A stretch of DNA of 64,000 nucleotides. It comes from Conus ventricosus (taxonomy: Eukaryota; Mollusca; Gastropoda; Neogastropoda; Conidae). The notes beneath the pieces are model-generated. The model was given only the letters and a program-made list of their open reading frames with translations. It searched no databases and was not told where the DNA came from. Below, in pieces: positions 22,469-33,015 of this stretch. Location of the stretch: the NCBI GenBank assembly GCA_018398815.1, contig CM031628.1, positions 14,660,556 through 14,724,555 of the forward strand, written 5' to 3'. A program made the position numbers and the translations under genes. The number at the start of each line of letters is the position of its first letter. The first letter of the stretch is position 1.

Positions 22469-22750
22469 GTTTTTTATTAATATAAATATTTTTTTTTCTA
22501 AAATGAGCACGAAAAAACTGTCGCTAACCTTGTATACCATTTGCTGTTATTGGAGGTCTAAGTGTAGGATACTCAATGCTTGGTAAAGCTTGTTAAGAAT
22601 TAAACCAGCAGATCTTGGCAAATAGACTTTGAGGATTCAGCAAAGTAATTTTCTATCATTGCAGCTTCGTTTGCCACGAAAGATTTTCTAGTCAAGCAAG
22701 GAATAATTCCAGACAGTATAAATATGAAATAAAAAATACATTTATAAAAA
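22469..22750. other. Divergent intergenic segment
   Basis: A/T-rich DNA between the minus gene ending its start at 22,468 and the plus gene starting at 22,751. Minus-strand frames here read LTLYTICC-like pieces conserved in element 2, so an upstream extension of the minus gene is possible. Confidence 0.4.
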
Positions 22751-23119
22751 ATGGCTTCACTCGTAATGATGATAGGCGGCGCTGTGGTTAATGCGCTCGT
22801 TTTAGCGGAAGTAATTACGCATTTGTAAACTGCGAGATGAAGGCGAGAGAAAAAGACATAACAAGCTGTGGAGCAACTAGCTGCAGCACAAATCGCTATG
22901 AAAAGCAGAGAATTGAGCAGTTAGATTTTTATTAATAACACACTGAAAAAACAGGGGCATGCAGCTTACACATTTAAAGATGTTGATCAAGCAATAAAAC
23001 AATATTATCTTTTTAACCGGCAAACCATCGAGACATTGCCCCCACCAAAATTCAGTGACTTTTATCAACCATCAGAAAAACAAAGATGCAAGAAATCGCG
23101 TTTATTGCCTTTGGTATGA
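22751..23119 (+). CDS. Conserved Polinton protein next to integrase
   Basis: ATG at 22,751 opens MASLVMMIGGAVVNALV, a short hydrophobic N-terminus, followed by a charged helical region (REKD/EKQRIEQLDF type) and a C-terminal FSDFYQPSEKQR. Several single-base breaks are present (around 22,803, 22,860-22,900 and 22,975). The element-2 copy at 45,228 is open for 82 codons. This layout recurs beside integrases in invertebrate Polintons. The role is unknown, perhaps a membrane-anchored helical protein. Its 3' end overlaps the next small ORF in another frame. Confidence 0.65.
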
Positions 23120-23154
23120 CCGTTGTGTATTTTGTTGCACATAATATTGGCTGA
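23086..23154 (+). CDS. 22-residue hydrophobic peptide ORF
   Basis: ATG to TGA encodes a 22-residue peptide containing FGMTVVYFVAHNIG, almost entirely hydrophobic and long enough for one membrane helix. It overlaps the end of the previous gene by 34 bp in another frame and ends 7 bp before the integrase ATG. The copy at 45,565-45,633 keeps length, frame and hydrophobicity with only conservative changes (GFIVVGM for AFIAFGM), which argues that it is translated. Confidence 0.55.
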   Translation: MQEIAFIAFGMTVVYFVAHNIG

Positions 23155-23161
23155 GTAAAAA

Positions 23162-24108
23162 ATGAACAAAATCTATTATTCACCAAAGGATATTGGAAGG
23201 GAATAACAGCAATTAAAAAGCTAAGCCAAGCAGCGGGAGTCAGTGAACAAACAGCAAAAGAATGGTTATCTAAACAAGCGATTTGGCAAATTTATTTACC
23301 TGCACCCAAACGAATACAGAGACCACACTTTGTGAACACAATGCCGAACGACACCCATCAAATGGATCTTCTATATTTACCCTCTGATACGATTAGACGA
23401 AAAAAGATTTAAGTACGCACTTAAAAGTCATTGACATAGCTTCAAGATACAAAGATGCGGAACCATTAACACAAAAGAGTGCTTCTGCTGTTGCTGTCGC
23501 TATACAACTGATTACCAACGAGGCCCGCTAACTTACCCTCGCATGATTCAAGTTGATGATGGAAAAGAATTTAAAGGCAAGTGAATCAATTATTGTTAAA
23601 ACATAGAGTTACCATTAAAGAGGCATTCCAGGAGTTCACAGATCACAGGCTTTAGTTGAAAACTTTAACAAACAGTTAGCCGAAAGACTTTTCTCCTACC
23701 AGTATCACAGAGAGCTGAATTGACAATTCTCGCAACACAGAATGGTTAGAAGACTGCCCTCAGTTTTGCGCGCAATGAATAATGAAGAATTTAAAGGGCT
23801 AAAACCAGTACAAGCAATCAAAAGAAAAACAATAAATGTTGTTGAAGGAGAGACTTCATCCGGCAAACTATTACCATTTGGTTTGAAAGTAAGGTACCTT
23901 TATTTACCGGGGAAGCAGAAGGGGACACTCGCATCAGGGCAACAGATCCAGTTTGGAGTGTTGATCCATATGAAATAAAAAGAATTGTAAAATGAATCCG
24001 CCGTGTATTATTTACGAGAAACTGACACAACAAAACAACCAGCTCCTCAAAGATCTTTTGTAAAAGAAAAAACTGCAGATAATCCCACCAGACACAGTTC
24101 CGCTTTAA
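23162..24108 (+). CDS. INT: Polinton integrase (rve superfamily), frame-broken
   Basis: A retroviral-type DDE integrase that would insert the element into host DNA. Order: N-terminal helical region (GVSEQTAKEWLSKQ), first Asp in HQMDLLYLP, second Asp in QVDDGKEF, catalytic Glu in ALVENFNKQ, then a C-terminal region with VRYLYLPG and a tail ending SFVKE. The tail resembles the post-core extension of Polinton integrases. Starts at ATG 23,162 and ends at TAA 24,108, about 315 codons. At least five single-base breaks occur (for example at the TTCACCAAAGG near 23,180, where element 2 has one more C), so it is not readable as given. Confidence 0.9.
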
Positions 24109-24138
24109 TTAATTTACGTAAATATATTTGAGTTTAAA

Positions 24139-24539
24139 ATGGAAGCTCAGAAGGAAGCGCAGAATGAAACAAGAATGGTAAAGGAAGAGACCTTGAAAAT
24201 GATACGGGAATCATTTCATGCGTGTAATGCTATTAAGGAAACATTTTTTGGGAAATTTAAACAATGCATCCAGATCACCTACAACTCAAACCCCCAAATT
24301 GGGAAAAAGAATATCTTGAAATAATAAAAAAAATTCGAACGCATCAAGCAAACATGAGAAAAGATTTAAATGAATTGGATGAAGCTATGATTGATCTTAT
24401 AATAAAAGTTGATGAAAAATATAACCCCCCTGTTTATGCGGTTCTCCAGTGCCCGATTGCATATGAAAACTCTGGGTTAACAAATACTCCTTTGTGTTTG
24501 TTCTATCTAATGACTTCTTTGTTACAACTGTTGTGTTGA
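24139..24539 (+). CDS. Coiled-coil protein, absent from element 2
   Basis: Starts at ATG 24,139 with a Glu/Lys-rich helix and continues, after one frame break near 24,265-24,290, into KKIRTHQANMRKDLNELDEA, giving a predicted mostly coiled-coil protein of about 130 residues. The stop at 24,539 lies within the antisense 3' end of the polymerase gene. Element 2 lacks it through a deletion that joins the integrase and polymerase stops. The function is unknown and it is apparently dispensable. Confidence 0.6.
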
Positions 24540-27500
24540 TCTCATGTAGATTAGATCGTAAATTTTACGTTGTCATGATGAAAAGTCTTATGTCAAACAA
24601 TGCTTCTTTGTAGTTGTCATGTGATATGTTTGACTGCACAACGCTGCGAGATATTCCCTTTGCTTTCTTAATGATTTTCTCCTGGCTCGAAATACTGTAC
24701 ATTTTCGACCTTAAACCAATAAACTCCTTAATCACCCCCTCCCGATAATTCATCCTTCATCTTTCCTAAAACCTTCTTATTAGTAATTGAATGTAAAGGC
24801 GAGTCTTTAGGGTAATCAGATGTATCATACCATCCCGCATGTCCTTTAGCTACTTCTAATTCCATGTCTTTATAGATGTCTTCAGTAGGGATATCTATAA
24901 CAAAAATATCTGTATCTGTGTAAAGCACTCTGGACTCAGGATACGAGGGCTTAAAGTAGTCATAAAGAAATTCTAACATTAAAAGCTTTGATAATTCTAA
25001 AACGGTAAACCCGATAAAAACAGGTTTGTCCAATTTGACTTTCTTTTTTTTCATCATTATGCCAAAAAGGTGATCATGAAATCTTCTAAAGTCCTGATAA
25101 TTTGGTTTTGAAGTCAGTTAATTGCTTCGTTCTCTCTGGTGACTAATCTGACATCTTTGCGCTTGTGCGGATTCTCCATAGTCTTTCCGAAACAGCTGTT
25201 GTTCATCAGCTTGAAAAATCTTTTTCTGAAGCATTGTGGATTTGGTTCTGAGATCAGTGTTCTTCATGATGTATGGTTTCATGAACTGTTTTTTGATCAA
25301 AAGCAATATACGATGAACTGCTGTCAACTTCACCCCATGTCTTAAATAAAATTGCAGAAGCCTGTAATGACAGACATAATTTTTTTTGCCTCGAAGATAG
25401 GCACAAGTTTAGGTGGTTCTCTTGGATCCATCTTTAGACTTTCTGCTGCTAATGGATAGTCATTATGCAGGGCATGGAGTTCATGAGGATATTCTAAATC
25501 AACTTCTAGAATGAAACCACGCTGCTGATCAGGCGTTAAACTGCCCAACCACTTTAATGCCTTTTGAATATTATTCGGATCGCCGCCTGTGTACATTTTA
25601 AAGTTGCGTAATGGAAGTGATTGCGCCATTGCCCATCCATACAGATTGTTTGCATCTAAATACATAAGATAGTTAGACCTTTTACTTGGATCATAGTTCG
25701 TCCAAGTATTTGTTGTTTGCTTTACAGTAATGATGCGACGCCATACTAATTCCCCCACGCAATCCGTTTTCAATCATCTGAATCATTGGTAAATCCGACA
25801 ATAAATCAATCTGTACTCCAGTAAACTTTAAGAAAGCATCCCAGCTCATCCCGGGCGCAGAAATGTAATGCGCGGATCAAGGCTATAATGTTTCATGCAG
25901 GTCTTTCTGTAATTTTCAAAGACGTCCGCCAACAAACATACATCTGCCCTTAAATAGGAGTCATGATAGTCTCCCATCGTTTTACAATCTAACTTTTGCC
26001 AAGCATCTTGAGCATGCTGGTAATCAGAATCACTGATGTCCTTTCCTCTAAGACTAGAAAAGAACGCGCCTTTAGGCGGAAGTGTATCTTCGTCAAACCT
26101 TTCCCAACTGTTCATGTATTCATAAGGGTAAACACCCTTTCTAACAAGAGTTGAGTCAAAATATTCTTCCGTTATTGGGCAGGACTTTAAGGACATAGCC
26201 AGTGCCTCTAATGATCCCATCATGTGCTGCATAGAGTCGTAGAAAGACATGTTATTTAAAGTGAAACACATGTACTTTTCTGATGACTGTGCAATGCATG
26301 CTACCCTGAAGGCGCTGGTTACTGCTTGCATTATAAGGTGAGAGTCATAACCTCGCAAGTTGTGAAAGAATACAGGCAGCTTCCATGTCTTTGATCAAAC
26401 TTTAGTTGAAGATTGCATTTACTGTGCGCTGCACCTCTAAACTTCCCACTAATGTGATCATGGTCTCTTACTGTGGGGTTTACACTCTTGGGCGTTAGCT
26501 CTAAACCGCAAATCCAACAATGTGTGGCTGAGTCATACTGTTGTTGGTCTTCAGGCGCCATTATGATTTCAGATAAGTTTAGATTATTAGAACAGGCGTT
26601 ACGCACTTGCTGCATGCGTTTTAAGAATGTTTCTGCAGCATCTGGTCCTCTATATAATTCTGGTTCTGAATGAACGCCATCCGACCTGACAATAATGAAG
26701 GCAAATGAACAGATCTGATGATTACTCATTAAGACTGTTTTCGGAAGTTTCTGTGGGGTTGGCCCTTTATAGGAACAATAAGCGACTCGACGTCTGCGTA
26801 AACTACGTATGGACTTGTTTGCAGCCGTTTCCAGTTCTTAAAACTAACTTTAGATCCTGGTAGGGGCGTAGTTAGTTCTGTCTTACAGTCTACAGAACTT
26901 TTACAATGTTTTATATGTTCAAGCGCGGCTTGAGCGGTTGGAATTCTTGTTAAACATTTTCTACAGAATTCTTGTTTATGTTCATGTTTTGAAGTATGCG
27001 CTAATAATCTGCTCATTGTGCGTATCAATGTGTAATGTGGCAGCCCTGCTGGCGAAAACATTAGGAGTAAGTCCACATGACTTTTGGCTGGATCGCCTAT
27101 TGTTGGGCTGTCTTTAGACACTCTAATAGGCACCAAATTTGTTTCCTCAACCATGTGTATACATTAACAGTTATTGGCTTGTTTTGTTCTTCAAACTGAT
27201 CAATTTTATCAACGCTAACAGGAAAGGATATTCCATCGAAGTTAAGATCATTGATGTAAGGGTGATAGTTAGACACTCTCTCCTGCGTTTTTGCGGACGT
27301 AATGCAGCCTTGCAAGAACACACCACATAAAACATTTGTTGTCTGAATTCTTTATGTTTAGAACTGCTCTTTTTGCGACTAATGCTGGAGGCAGCGGAAT
27401 GTAAGACCTGCCAACAATCGGCGCATACTTAGACTGTTTTAATCTGATCTCTAAGACTTCGCCCTCTGACCAACCAGAGCCTCTCATTTTGGCTTCTTCG

Positions 27501-27822
27501 GCGGCCACATCAAACGCGTAAGCAGTTCGTCTGCCCAACCTGGTGTTAAGTCATTACGAGAAAGAATAACCTGTTGTTTAGTTGAGACCCAGACTTCTAG
27601 ATTTTCTTCATTTATTGTTACATAGTCGATTAAAACAGCTAACATTACTTTAACTGGCGGGTCTATTGTTAGTTTACCCGGAACTTGAGAAATAGCATGA
27701 GCAACACTTGCCCGTACGCTTGCTGGATCAATAACTTCTAAATCAATTACATTCAGTGCTCTTGATAAATCTTCTTGCATTCCTTCAAACAATTCGTCTT
27801 GTCCTTCATATATCTTATCCAT
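24434..27822 (-). CDS. PolB: DNA polymerase B (protein-primed type), frame-broken
   Basis: Family B polymerase that would replicate the element. From the N-terminus: a variable region (MDKIYEGQD at 27,822), then RSYIPLPPALVAKRAV and NIKNSDNKCFMW, a zinc-binding-like FCRKCLTR...H...C, a central CWICGLEL...HDHISGKFRG endonuclease-like patch, exonuclease-region segments, palm motif A YLDANNLYGWAMAQSLP (about 25,640), motif B LMNNSCFGKTME in another frame (about 25,180-25,230), and motif C YTDTD (about 24,925). Length is about 1,130 codons, normal for Polintons. There are at least six single-base breaks. Motif C reads YTDTDIF where element 2 has YTDTDSF. Confidence 0.92.
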
Positions 27823-27875
27823 GTTGAGTTTCTTTTCTAACTCAAAATATTTATTTAAATTAAAAAAAAAATTCT

Positions 27876-28164
27876 TTAATCAGAATCAATATCAACGGTC
27901 TTTTTGTGCTTGGACTCATAAACTAAAGTATAAACACCCTTTGACGTTGTTAATGTGAGCTGTTTAGAACAGAGTTTAATGTTTCGTTTACTTTTTTTAA
28001 GCATTCCTTTTTTATCTGCTCGCGCCTGGCTGTTGAGAAAAACTTGCCCTCGCCTTTCTTTGAAGATCAAACTTTTGTCTTTTATAGTCATCAAAATCGG
28101 CCTGTAAACGACTAAATTCTTCATCCGTGATGTTTGAGTCAACTAGCGCTTTATTTATTGTCAT
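27876..28164 (-). CDS. Small conserved Polinton protein
   Basis: ATG at 28,164 (MTINKALVDSNITDEEFSRL) leads into a charged helical region. One frame break lies around 28,020-28,045; after it the frame ends in KHKKTVDIDSD and TAA at 27,876. About 95 residues, basic centre and acidic C-terminus. Its ATG overlaps the stop of the preceding minus gene as ATGA. A noisy copy lies at about 55,110-55,410. The role is unknown. Confidence 0.6.
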
Positions 28165-28573
28165 TTGAACGAACTAAGTTTAGCTGTTATTAGTTGAACC
28201 ATAGCTGTGTGCTTTTGGAGTTTAGTTTTTAATTTTTTGCTAGCAGCACCTACGGCTAACGAACACAGGCCGAGAGCTAAAGACAAACCTCCTAGTGGTA
28301 AAGCTGCGGTGCACCTATGCCTGTTGCTAAGAGGCCTACACTTGTTCCTGCTGATAGAGCACTTATAGTTGATGTTCCAGTATTAACATATGTTACAGCA
28401 TTAAAGGCAGCAGAATACCTTCGTTTTGTTTTGCTGTATTTTGAAAGGTCCTGCTCTAGTTTTTGTTGCATTTGTGTAATGTTTGTTAATCTAAAGGTTT
28501 TTATGTCAGGGGCTATCTCTTCTCTTGGCAACTCTGGCGCTGTAGGCACATTTGGATAAACCTGAACAGACAT
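28161..28573 (-). CDS. Conserved Polinton membrane-associated protein
   Basis: Starts at ATG 28,573 (MSVQVYPNVPTAPELPREE). It has a polar Pro-rich N-terminus, a charged helix with LEQDLSKYSKTKRRYSAAF, then two Gly/Ala/Leu-rich hydrophobic segments that look membrane-active, and a basic C-terminus. One base is missing at about 28,310 (GGTGCACC). It ends in TGA overlapping the next gene's ATG. The layout recurs in invertebrate Polintons. A lytic or penton-associated role is a guess only. Confidence 0.6.
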
Positions 28574-28597
28574 GCTTTTTATAAAATAAAAAATAAT

Positions 28598-29862
28598 TTA
28601 GTATTGTATATTTTCTAATCTGTTATCTTGAATATTCAGCTGCGCATCATATATTAAAAACAAATACACATTAAGCGGTTTATCCGCCTCTTTTTCTTTA
28701 TCAATTTGAATGTTTATTATGTCTCTAACAGTTTCTCCCGCTTCCATGTAACTGATTATCCTCCGTTGATCTTAGGTCAATCCATAAACCGTATTTCGTT
28801 GTTAAAAATGATCAAGTCTAACACTGTGAAGATGCAAATCTTTAGACACAAGGTCAACTGTCGGATTTCTACATCTCCCGCCTCCAAACAGTTTTCTTAT
28901 TTCATCAAAATGATGATAAGGTTTAAGCCCGCTAGCGTAGATTTGGTTAGGACTGCCCTCAATTGTACATTGCACTTTCGTTATTTTAGGATTAACAAAA
29001 TTTTCAGTTTGTCTTTGGAATGGTTCTTCATCTTCGCACAGCAATAAAATACCTTTAAGCGATCTTGCTATGGCACTAAAACTAAATTCCATATAGTGTC
29101 TGCCTTGCTTTTAGGATATTTAGAATGATGAATCACTCTTTCGTAATATATTGCTAATTTTGACTGATATTGTTGCTGGATCAACCTCGCTAAGTCAGGG
29201 TTGCTAACAGTGTCAAACTCTAACGAGATGTCAGAAATGCTGTACTTTGCTTCGGTGTCTGTAGATATAATAACATATTTGTGGTCATTAAAAGTTAGTT
29301 CATATGACAATCTGTCTTTTAATGCTCCTTGAAAGTATGGGCATGCGCTTTTAACAACTCAAAATCTAGGGGTATGAAAAAGCGATTTCCATACGCATAA
29401 CTTACCGCTACAACCTTTTGCCGTCTTTAGCATCTTCAGCGCCTATTCTATGTTTTAGTGCTTCTTCATTTTCGATTCCTTGAAACGCAAGATCAGCCCT
29501 TTCATTCGCGGTTAGCCATAGATCAGAATAGGCTAAAAATATGTCTGCATTATGTAAAGAAAATATTTCTTGCCCCTCAAGTTTTATAGAAATTTTCTTA
29601 ACGATTGCCCGCCCCAGATTCTGTACAACTGTCCTGTTTGGGTCTGTTGTTGAAGCGAGTTCTATTTTGAAAGTAAGACGTGCAGAGCCTGGCACAATCA
29701 CTTCATCCGCTCCTAGGTCTGGAAATTTAACAGTAAGAATTTGATCCGCATCAATAGTAGATGGATTATTTGGAACAGTAATATTCCGCTTATTTCCCTT
29801 CACGCCAAAGGCTCTTTCAGTCTTCTATGCGGGTCAAGAATTGAACCATATGCTTGTGACAT
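28598..29862 (-). CDS. MCP: Candidate major capsid protein, frame-broken
   Basis: About 421 codons from ATG 29,862 to TAA 28,598, with single-base breaks near 29,800, 29,412, 29,340, 29,095, 28,805 and 28,735. Features seen: ILTVKFPDLGADEVIVPGSA near the N-terminus, NLGRAIVKKISIKLEGQEIF, SDLWLTANERADLAFQGI, and LNVYLFLIYDAQLNIQ at the C-terminus. The beta-rich content, the position among structural-looking genes and similarity to the hexon-like protein of invertebrate Polintons (recognised from general knowledge, not searched) support a jelly-roll capsid protein. Structure prediction would settle it. Confidence 0.6.
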
Positions 29863-29900
29863 TTTTATGAAGCAAAATAAAAAGTTAATTATTTAAGAAC
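29863..29900. promoter_or_regulatory. Divergent promoter spacer
   Basis: Only 38 bp, A/T-rich, separate the ATGs of the capsid candidate (minus) and the membrane protein (plus), so a shared bidirectional promoter is likely. The same arrangement is kept in element 2 (about 57,215-57,251). Confidence 0.5.
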
Positions 29901-31110
29901 ATGGCAGGCAGAGAAGATGAAGAAGATTATGATGTTTTTGATCGTGGAGACGACATGAGTGAAATGATCCCTTTGACACAGCATCGCTCAGCGCTCTCAT
30001 TGCGGCGTGAATTAACAGAAAGTAAGGTCAAATCATTTTACCAAAGTTTAGGCCAAGAACCTCCCGAATTTATAGACCCAAATGATTTTGAATTAAAAGA
30101 TGATCGTTTTGTCTGTGAAAAACGATCAAGGACAACTTGTTCAGCTTACAACTAAACCAGACCCATCAAAGTTTTTAGCCAAGAGTACAAATTATACAAA
30201 GACTCAGTGTGAAAGATCAAAATCGCCTTGGCATTTCTAAACCAAAATTAGATAAGGATGCAGTTGCTAAACTTCAAAACACACTACAAGAACTCCCGAC
30301 AGATAACCAAATGCAAAACATGGAACTTAAAGAATTAAATCAATCGGCAGACGAATTAATAAATGCAATAGAAGCAGAAACCAGTTTTTCAGAAGAAACA
30401 GCATTAAAGACTATACACGACTCACCGCTACCCATGCGAGAAATAGCGGCCCTTGATCATGCTTTAAGAGCCATTAGAGGCGAATTAACAAACAATTTAG
30501 CAAAACTGGGTGAAATAGATGAGCATATAAAAAGAGAAAAAGAAAAACTCGTTGAGGCTGATGACGCCAACTTAGGGCATGATATTAAAGAAAGAATACC
30601 CCAAAGACTAAAAGATCTTGAACAAGAAAGATCAGCAAGACTAGAAGTTTTGTCCACTAACCGAGAACAATTACGAACTCAAGTGAATAGAATAAGAGAA
30701 ACATCCAAAGAATTTTATATGAAGACGCAACGCTAGCAGAACGAATACGAACACTGTTTTAGAGAGCAAGGAGTCACATTAGCAAGCGTTATAACGGCCT
30801 TAGGATTTGCAATAAGTACACTGGTGATGGCTATTACAGGTGGTGGTGGTAAAAGCCCAGTGCCTCCACCGCCATCGCCTCCATCACCGCCTGATAAATC
30901 GTGGGTAAAAAAACAGCTTGATCATCTTGCGAGTTTATTAAAAAAAATATAGCTGGTAAAGCTATAGACTCTTTACCTGGTATATTAGGAGGTATTGTTA
31001 GCTGGCTTTTGTCTACTGCAAGCAAAGTAGTTGGCTTTATGGCTGAGCACTTATGGACATTAGTTCTCTTAATAGTTGGGTTAATATTTAGTAAGATAAA
31101 GACCGAGTAA
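29901..31110 (+). CDS. Large Polinton membrane/coiled-coil protein, frame-broken
   Basis: ATG at 29,901 (MAGREDEEDYDVFDRGDD). An acidic N-terminus, a long Glu/Lys-rich coiled-coil region (30,210-30,710), then a hydrophobic stretch (LASVITALGFAISTLVMAI), a Gly- and Pro-rich linker (GGGGKSPVPPPPSPPSPP), an amphipathic region with IVSWLLSTASKVVGF, and a final membrane helix LWTLVLLIVGLIFSK before TAA at 31,110. About 400 codons with four single-base breaks (near 30,120, 30,205, 30,720-30,765 and 30,945). Probably a virion membrane or assembly protein; this is inference. Confidence 0.65.
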
Positions 31111-31114
31111 TCCT

Positions 31115-31222
31115 ATGCCAGTTAATCCAAGAACAAGTGCTGTCTTTTCATATTCATGGTCATCGCGAACAGAGTCCGGGCCTTCAACGGCCTTTGGGCT
31201 TTGGGCCACGGGGATTGGATGA
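31115..31222 (+). CDS. 35-residue ORF after membrane protein gene
   Basis: ATG to TGA encodes 35 residues rich in Ser, Thr and Gly (VFSYSWSSRTESGPSTAFG). It starts 4 bp after the previous stop and ends 1 bp before the stop of the convergent minus gene, so it fits exactly in the gap. A noisy copy exists at about 58,524-58,638. It may be an extra C-terminal peptide or a real small gene. Confidence 0.45.
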   Translation: MPVNPRTSAVFSYSWSSRTESGPSTAFGLWATGIG

Positions 31223-31223
31223 C

Positions 31224-32292
31224 TTATTCTTGGGGGGTCATCTGTTTGTTTACTGCTTGCAATATTACTGGCCCAGAATTTATGTCGTTTTGTCCAACCT
31301 TCTGCTCATCGCCTGCCACAAGGATTTCATTATTGTAGTTTATTATTGTACCTATCTGGAGCCTGAGGTCAGAAGGCAGCATGTATAAACCAGCGCCAAC
31401 AGCAAAGTCTACTTTTGATCTTGCGTATTGTAAAACATGTTGGTACCTTTTTATACTTGAAGGCAAATCAACTGTAGAATTAATGGCGCCCTCTAAATTT
31501 GCTAAGTATTGTTTTTGTGCATCAAAGCCAGTAGAAGGATCTGTTATGCTCGATCTCGTTTGTGCTTGCGAACCTAGCAAACACCAAACGTAAGTACGAA
31601 TAGAGAAGTTTATTCGTTCTATTCCTGCTTTAGTTAGGCCCTTAGAAGTGTCTAAGATAAATGTCGTCCATGCTGTTTTATGCTCTTGCTCTATGGACCC
31701 TAAGTGAACAGTTGTGCCTGAAGAGAAAGATGTGTAAGGAGGATTCCAGTCATACTTATACTTTCTGTGCACGCCCCAAAAAATAAGGGGTGCCTAAGCC
31801 ATGATTAAGATCCAACTTTTGTCTAAAGTCTGTCTTGATGTTAATATTGAATTCGTTACAGATCCTTTCAAAAGCCTTCATGTCTATTCTGTTGCTGAAT
31901 GGATTAAACGGTTTGTCATTTGGCAATGGCGCTTGCAGTTCAGTCAAAATACGCCTGAAGGTGTAATAAAAATGAAATCTGTACACTGACCTCACCAAAG
32001 GATCAGGATGATTTAAGTGATCAGCATACGACACTCCACACCCAGTTGATGCACAAAACACGGCAAAGTTTAACTGGTTCTGGTAAAACTGCATCGGATG
32101 ACTGAACCACACTTTTGCGATGTAGTCTTTTTTAATAGGGGGGTTAAGATATTTGCTTAATGGAGTACTCACCTTTACTTGAAAGGCGTCAGACTGAGTC
32201 GCAGAAATGTCAAGAGTATCAGTTGTTATATTTTTAAGATTGTAGTGCGGCCCAGCAGAATATTTTGCATCAGTATATTTAAATGCACTCAT
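31224..32292 (-). CDS. Second candidate structural protein
   Basis: About 355 codons from ATG 32,292 (MSAFKYTDAKY) to TAA 31,224, with one or two breaks around 31,760-31,780. Features include NITTDTLDIS, an aromatic HPMQFYQNQLNFAVFCAST patch with GCGVSYADHL, RFHFYYTFRRILTE, and a long helical C-terminal half with AQTRSSI and LPSSIKRYQHVLQYARSKV. It is strongly conserved in the noisy element-2 copy and is a standard companion of Polinton capsid genes in invertebrates. A structural or capsid-associated role is inferred; the specific function is unknown. Confidence 0.6.
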
Positions 32293-32311
32293 TTTTATTT
32301 CGTTTTAAAAA
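32293..32311. promoter_or_regulatory. Very short divergent promoter spacer
   Basis: Nineteen A/T-rich base pairs separate two divergent ATGs, so the promoter elements must lie within one or both 5' coding regions or be shared. Confidence 0.4.
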
Positions 32312-32999
32312 ATGTTTGTAACAATAACAACTCAAGACCGTCCTTCGTTTTTAGAACATGCTATTGATAACAATTGCGGGGCCAAAACGGTCGCGCTCCA
32401 TGAAATATTTTACAAAGTCGTATGGTTTAATATAAGCAAAGCCAAGGAGAATAATAAGGTTCTAAAAGTTGACAAAACAGGGGCCAAAGTTAGCCAGTTA
32501 ACAATACCTGATGGTTATTACGGGTTTTGCTCACTAAAAGAAGCAATGAGTAACTTTGACATTACTCTCAAACTTAACAATGCAAATCTAAAAACAATGT
32601 TAACATTCAAGCCTGAAGAAGAAGGAGGTTACTATTTTGATAAAGAGCTAGCTAAAATGTTAGGCTTTGCAGCTAACAATTATAGATTTAGAGTTACACC
32701 AAACAAAACTACTTATGAGGGGGAAATCCGCTCGATCTTGCATTACATTCATTACTCTATGTTCATTTGGATGAGCTGAGCACTGATGAAACTTATATGA
32801 TGGAAGGCCCTCAACTGTTTTAAGAGCTCTTCCGTCAGGGAAAGCTGCATATTGCGATTATGAAATTATACAATTCCCTAATTTACAGTTTACAAGATTA
32901 GTTTGTGGGAGGGTTGGATCATTTAATATAAAAATTGCAGACAAAGCGGGGAAAGTTGTGAAATGTAATAACCTACACATTGTTTTGGAAATAAAATAA
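32312..32999 (+). CDS. Conserved Polinton protein, possible minor capsid
   Basis: ATG 32,312 (MFVTITTQDRPSF) to TAA 32,999, about 229 codons, with one break at about 32,755 and another near 32,815-32,825. It is beta-rich, with LTIPDGYYGFCSLKEAM and YYFDKELAKMLGF, then FPNLQFTRLVCGRVGSFNI towards the C-terminus. Size and beta content would suit a single jelly-roll penton-type protein, but no signature proves it. A noisy copy lies at about 59,774-60,513. Confidence 0.55.
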
Positions 33000-33015
33000 T
33001 AAGTTGTTCTAAAAA

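Noticed and set aside
31137..31593. Plus-strand frames opposite the second structural candidate
   Set aside because: They are shadows of the conserved minus-strand gene and are not conserved in element 2.
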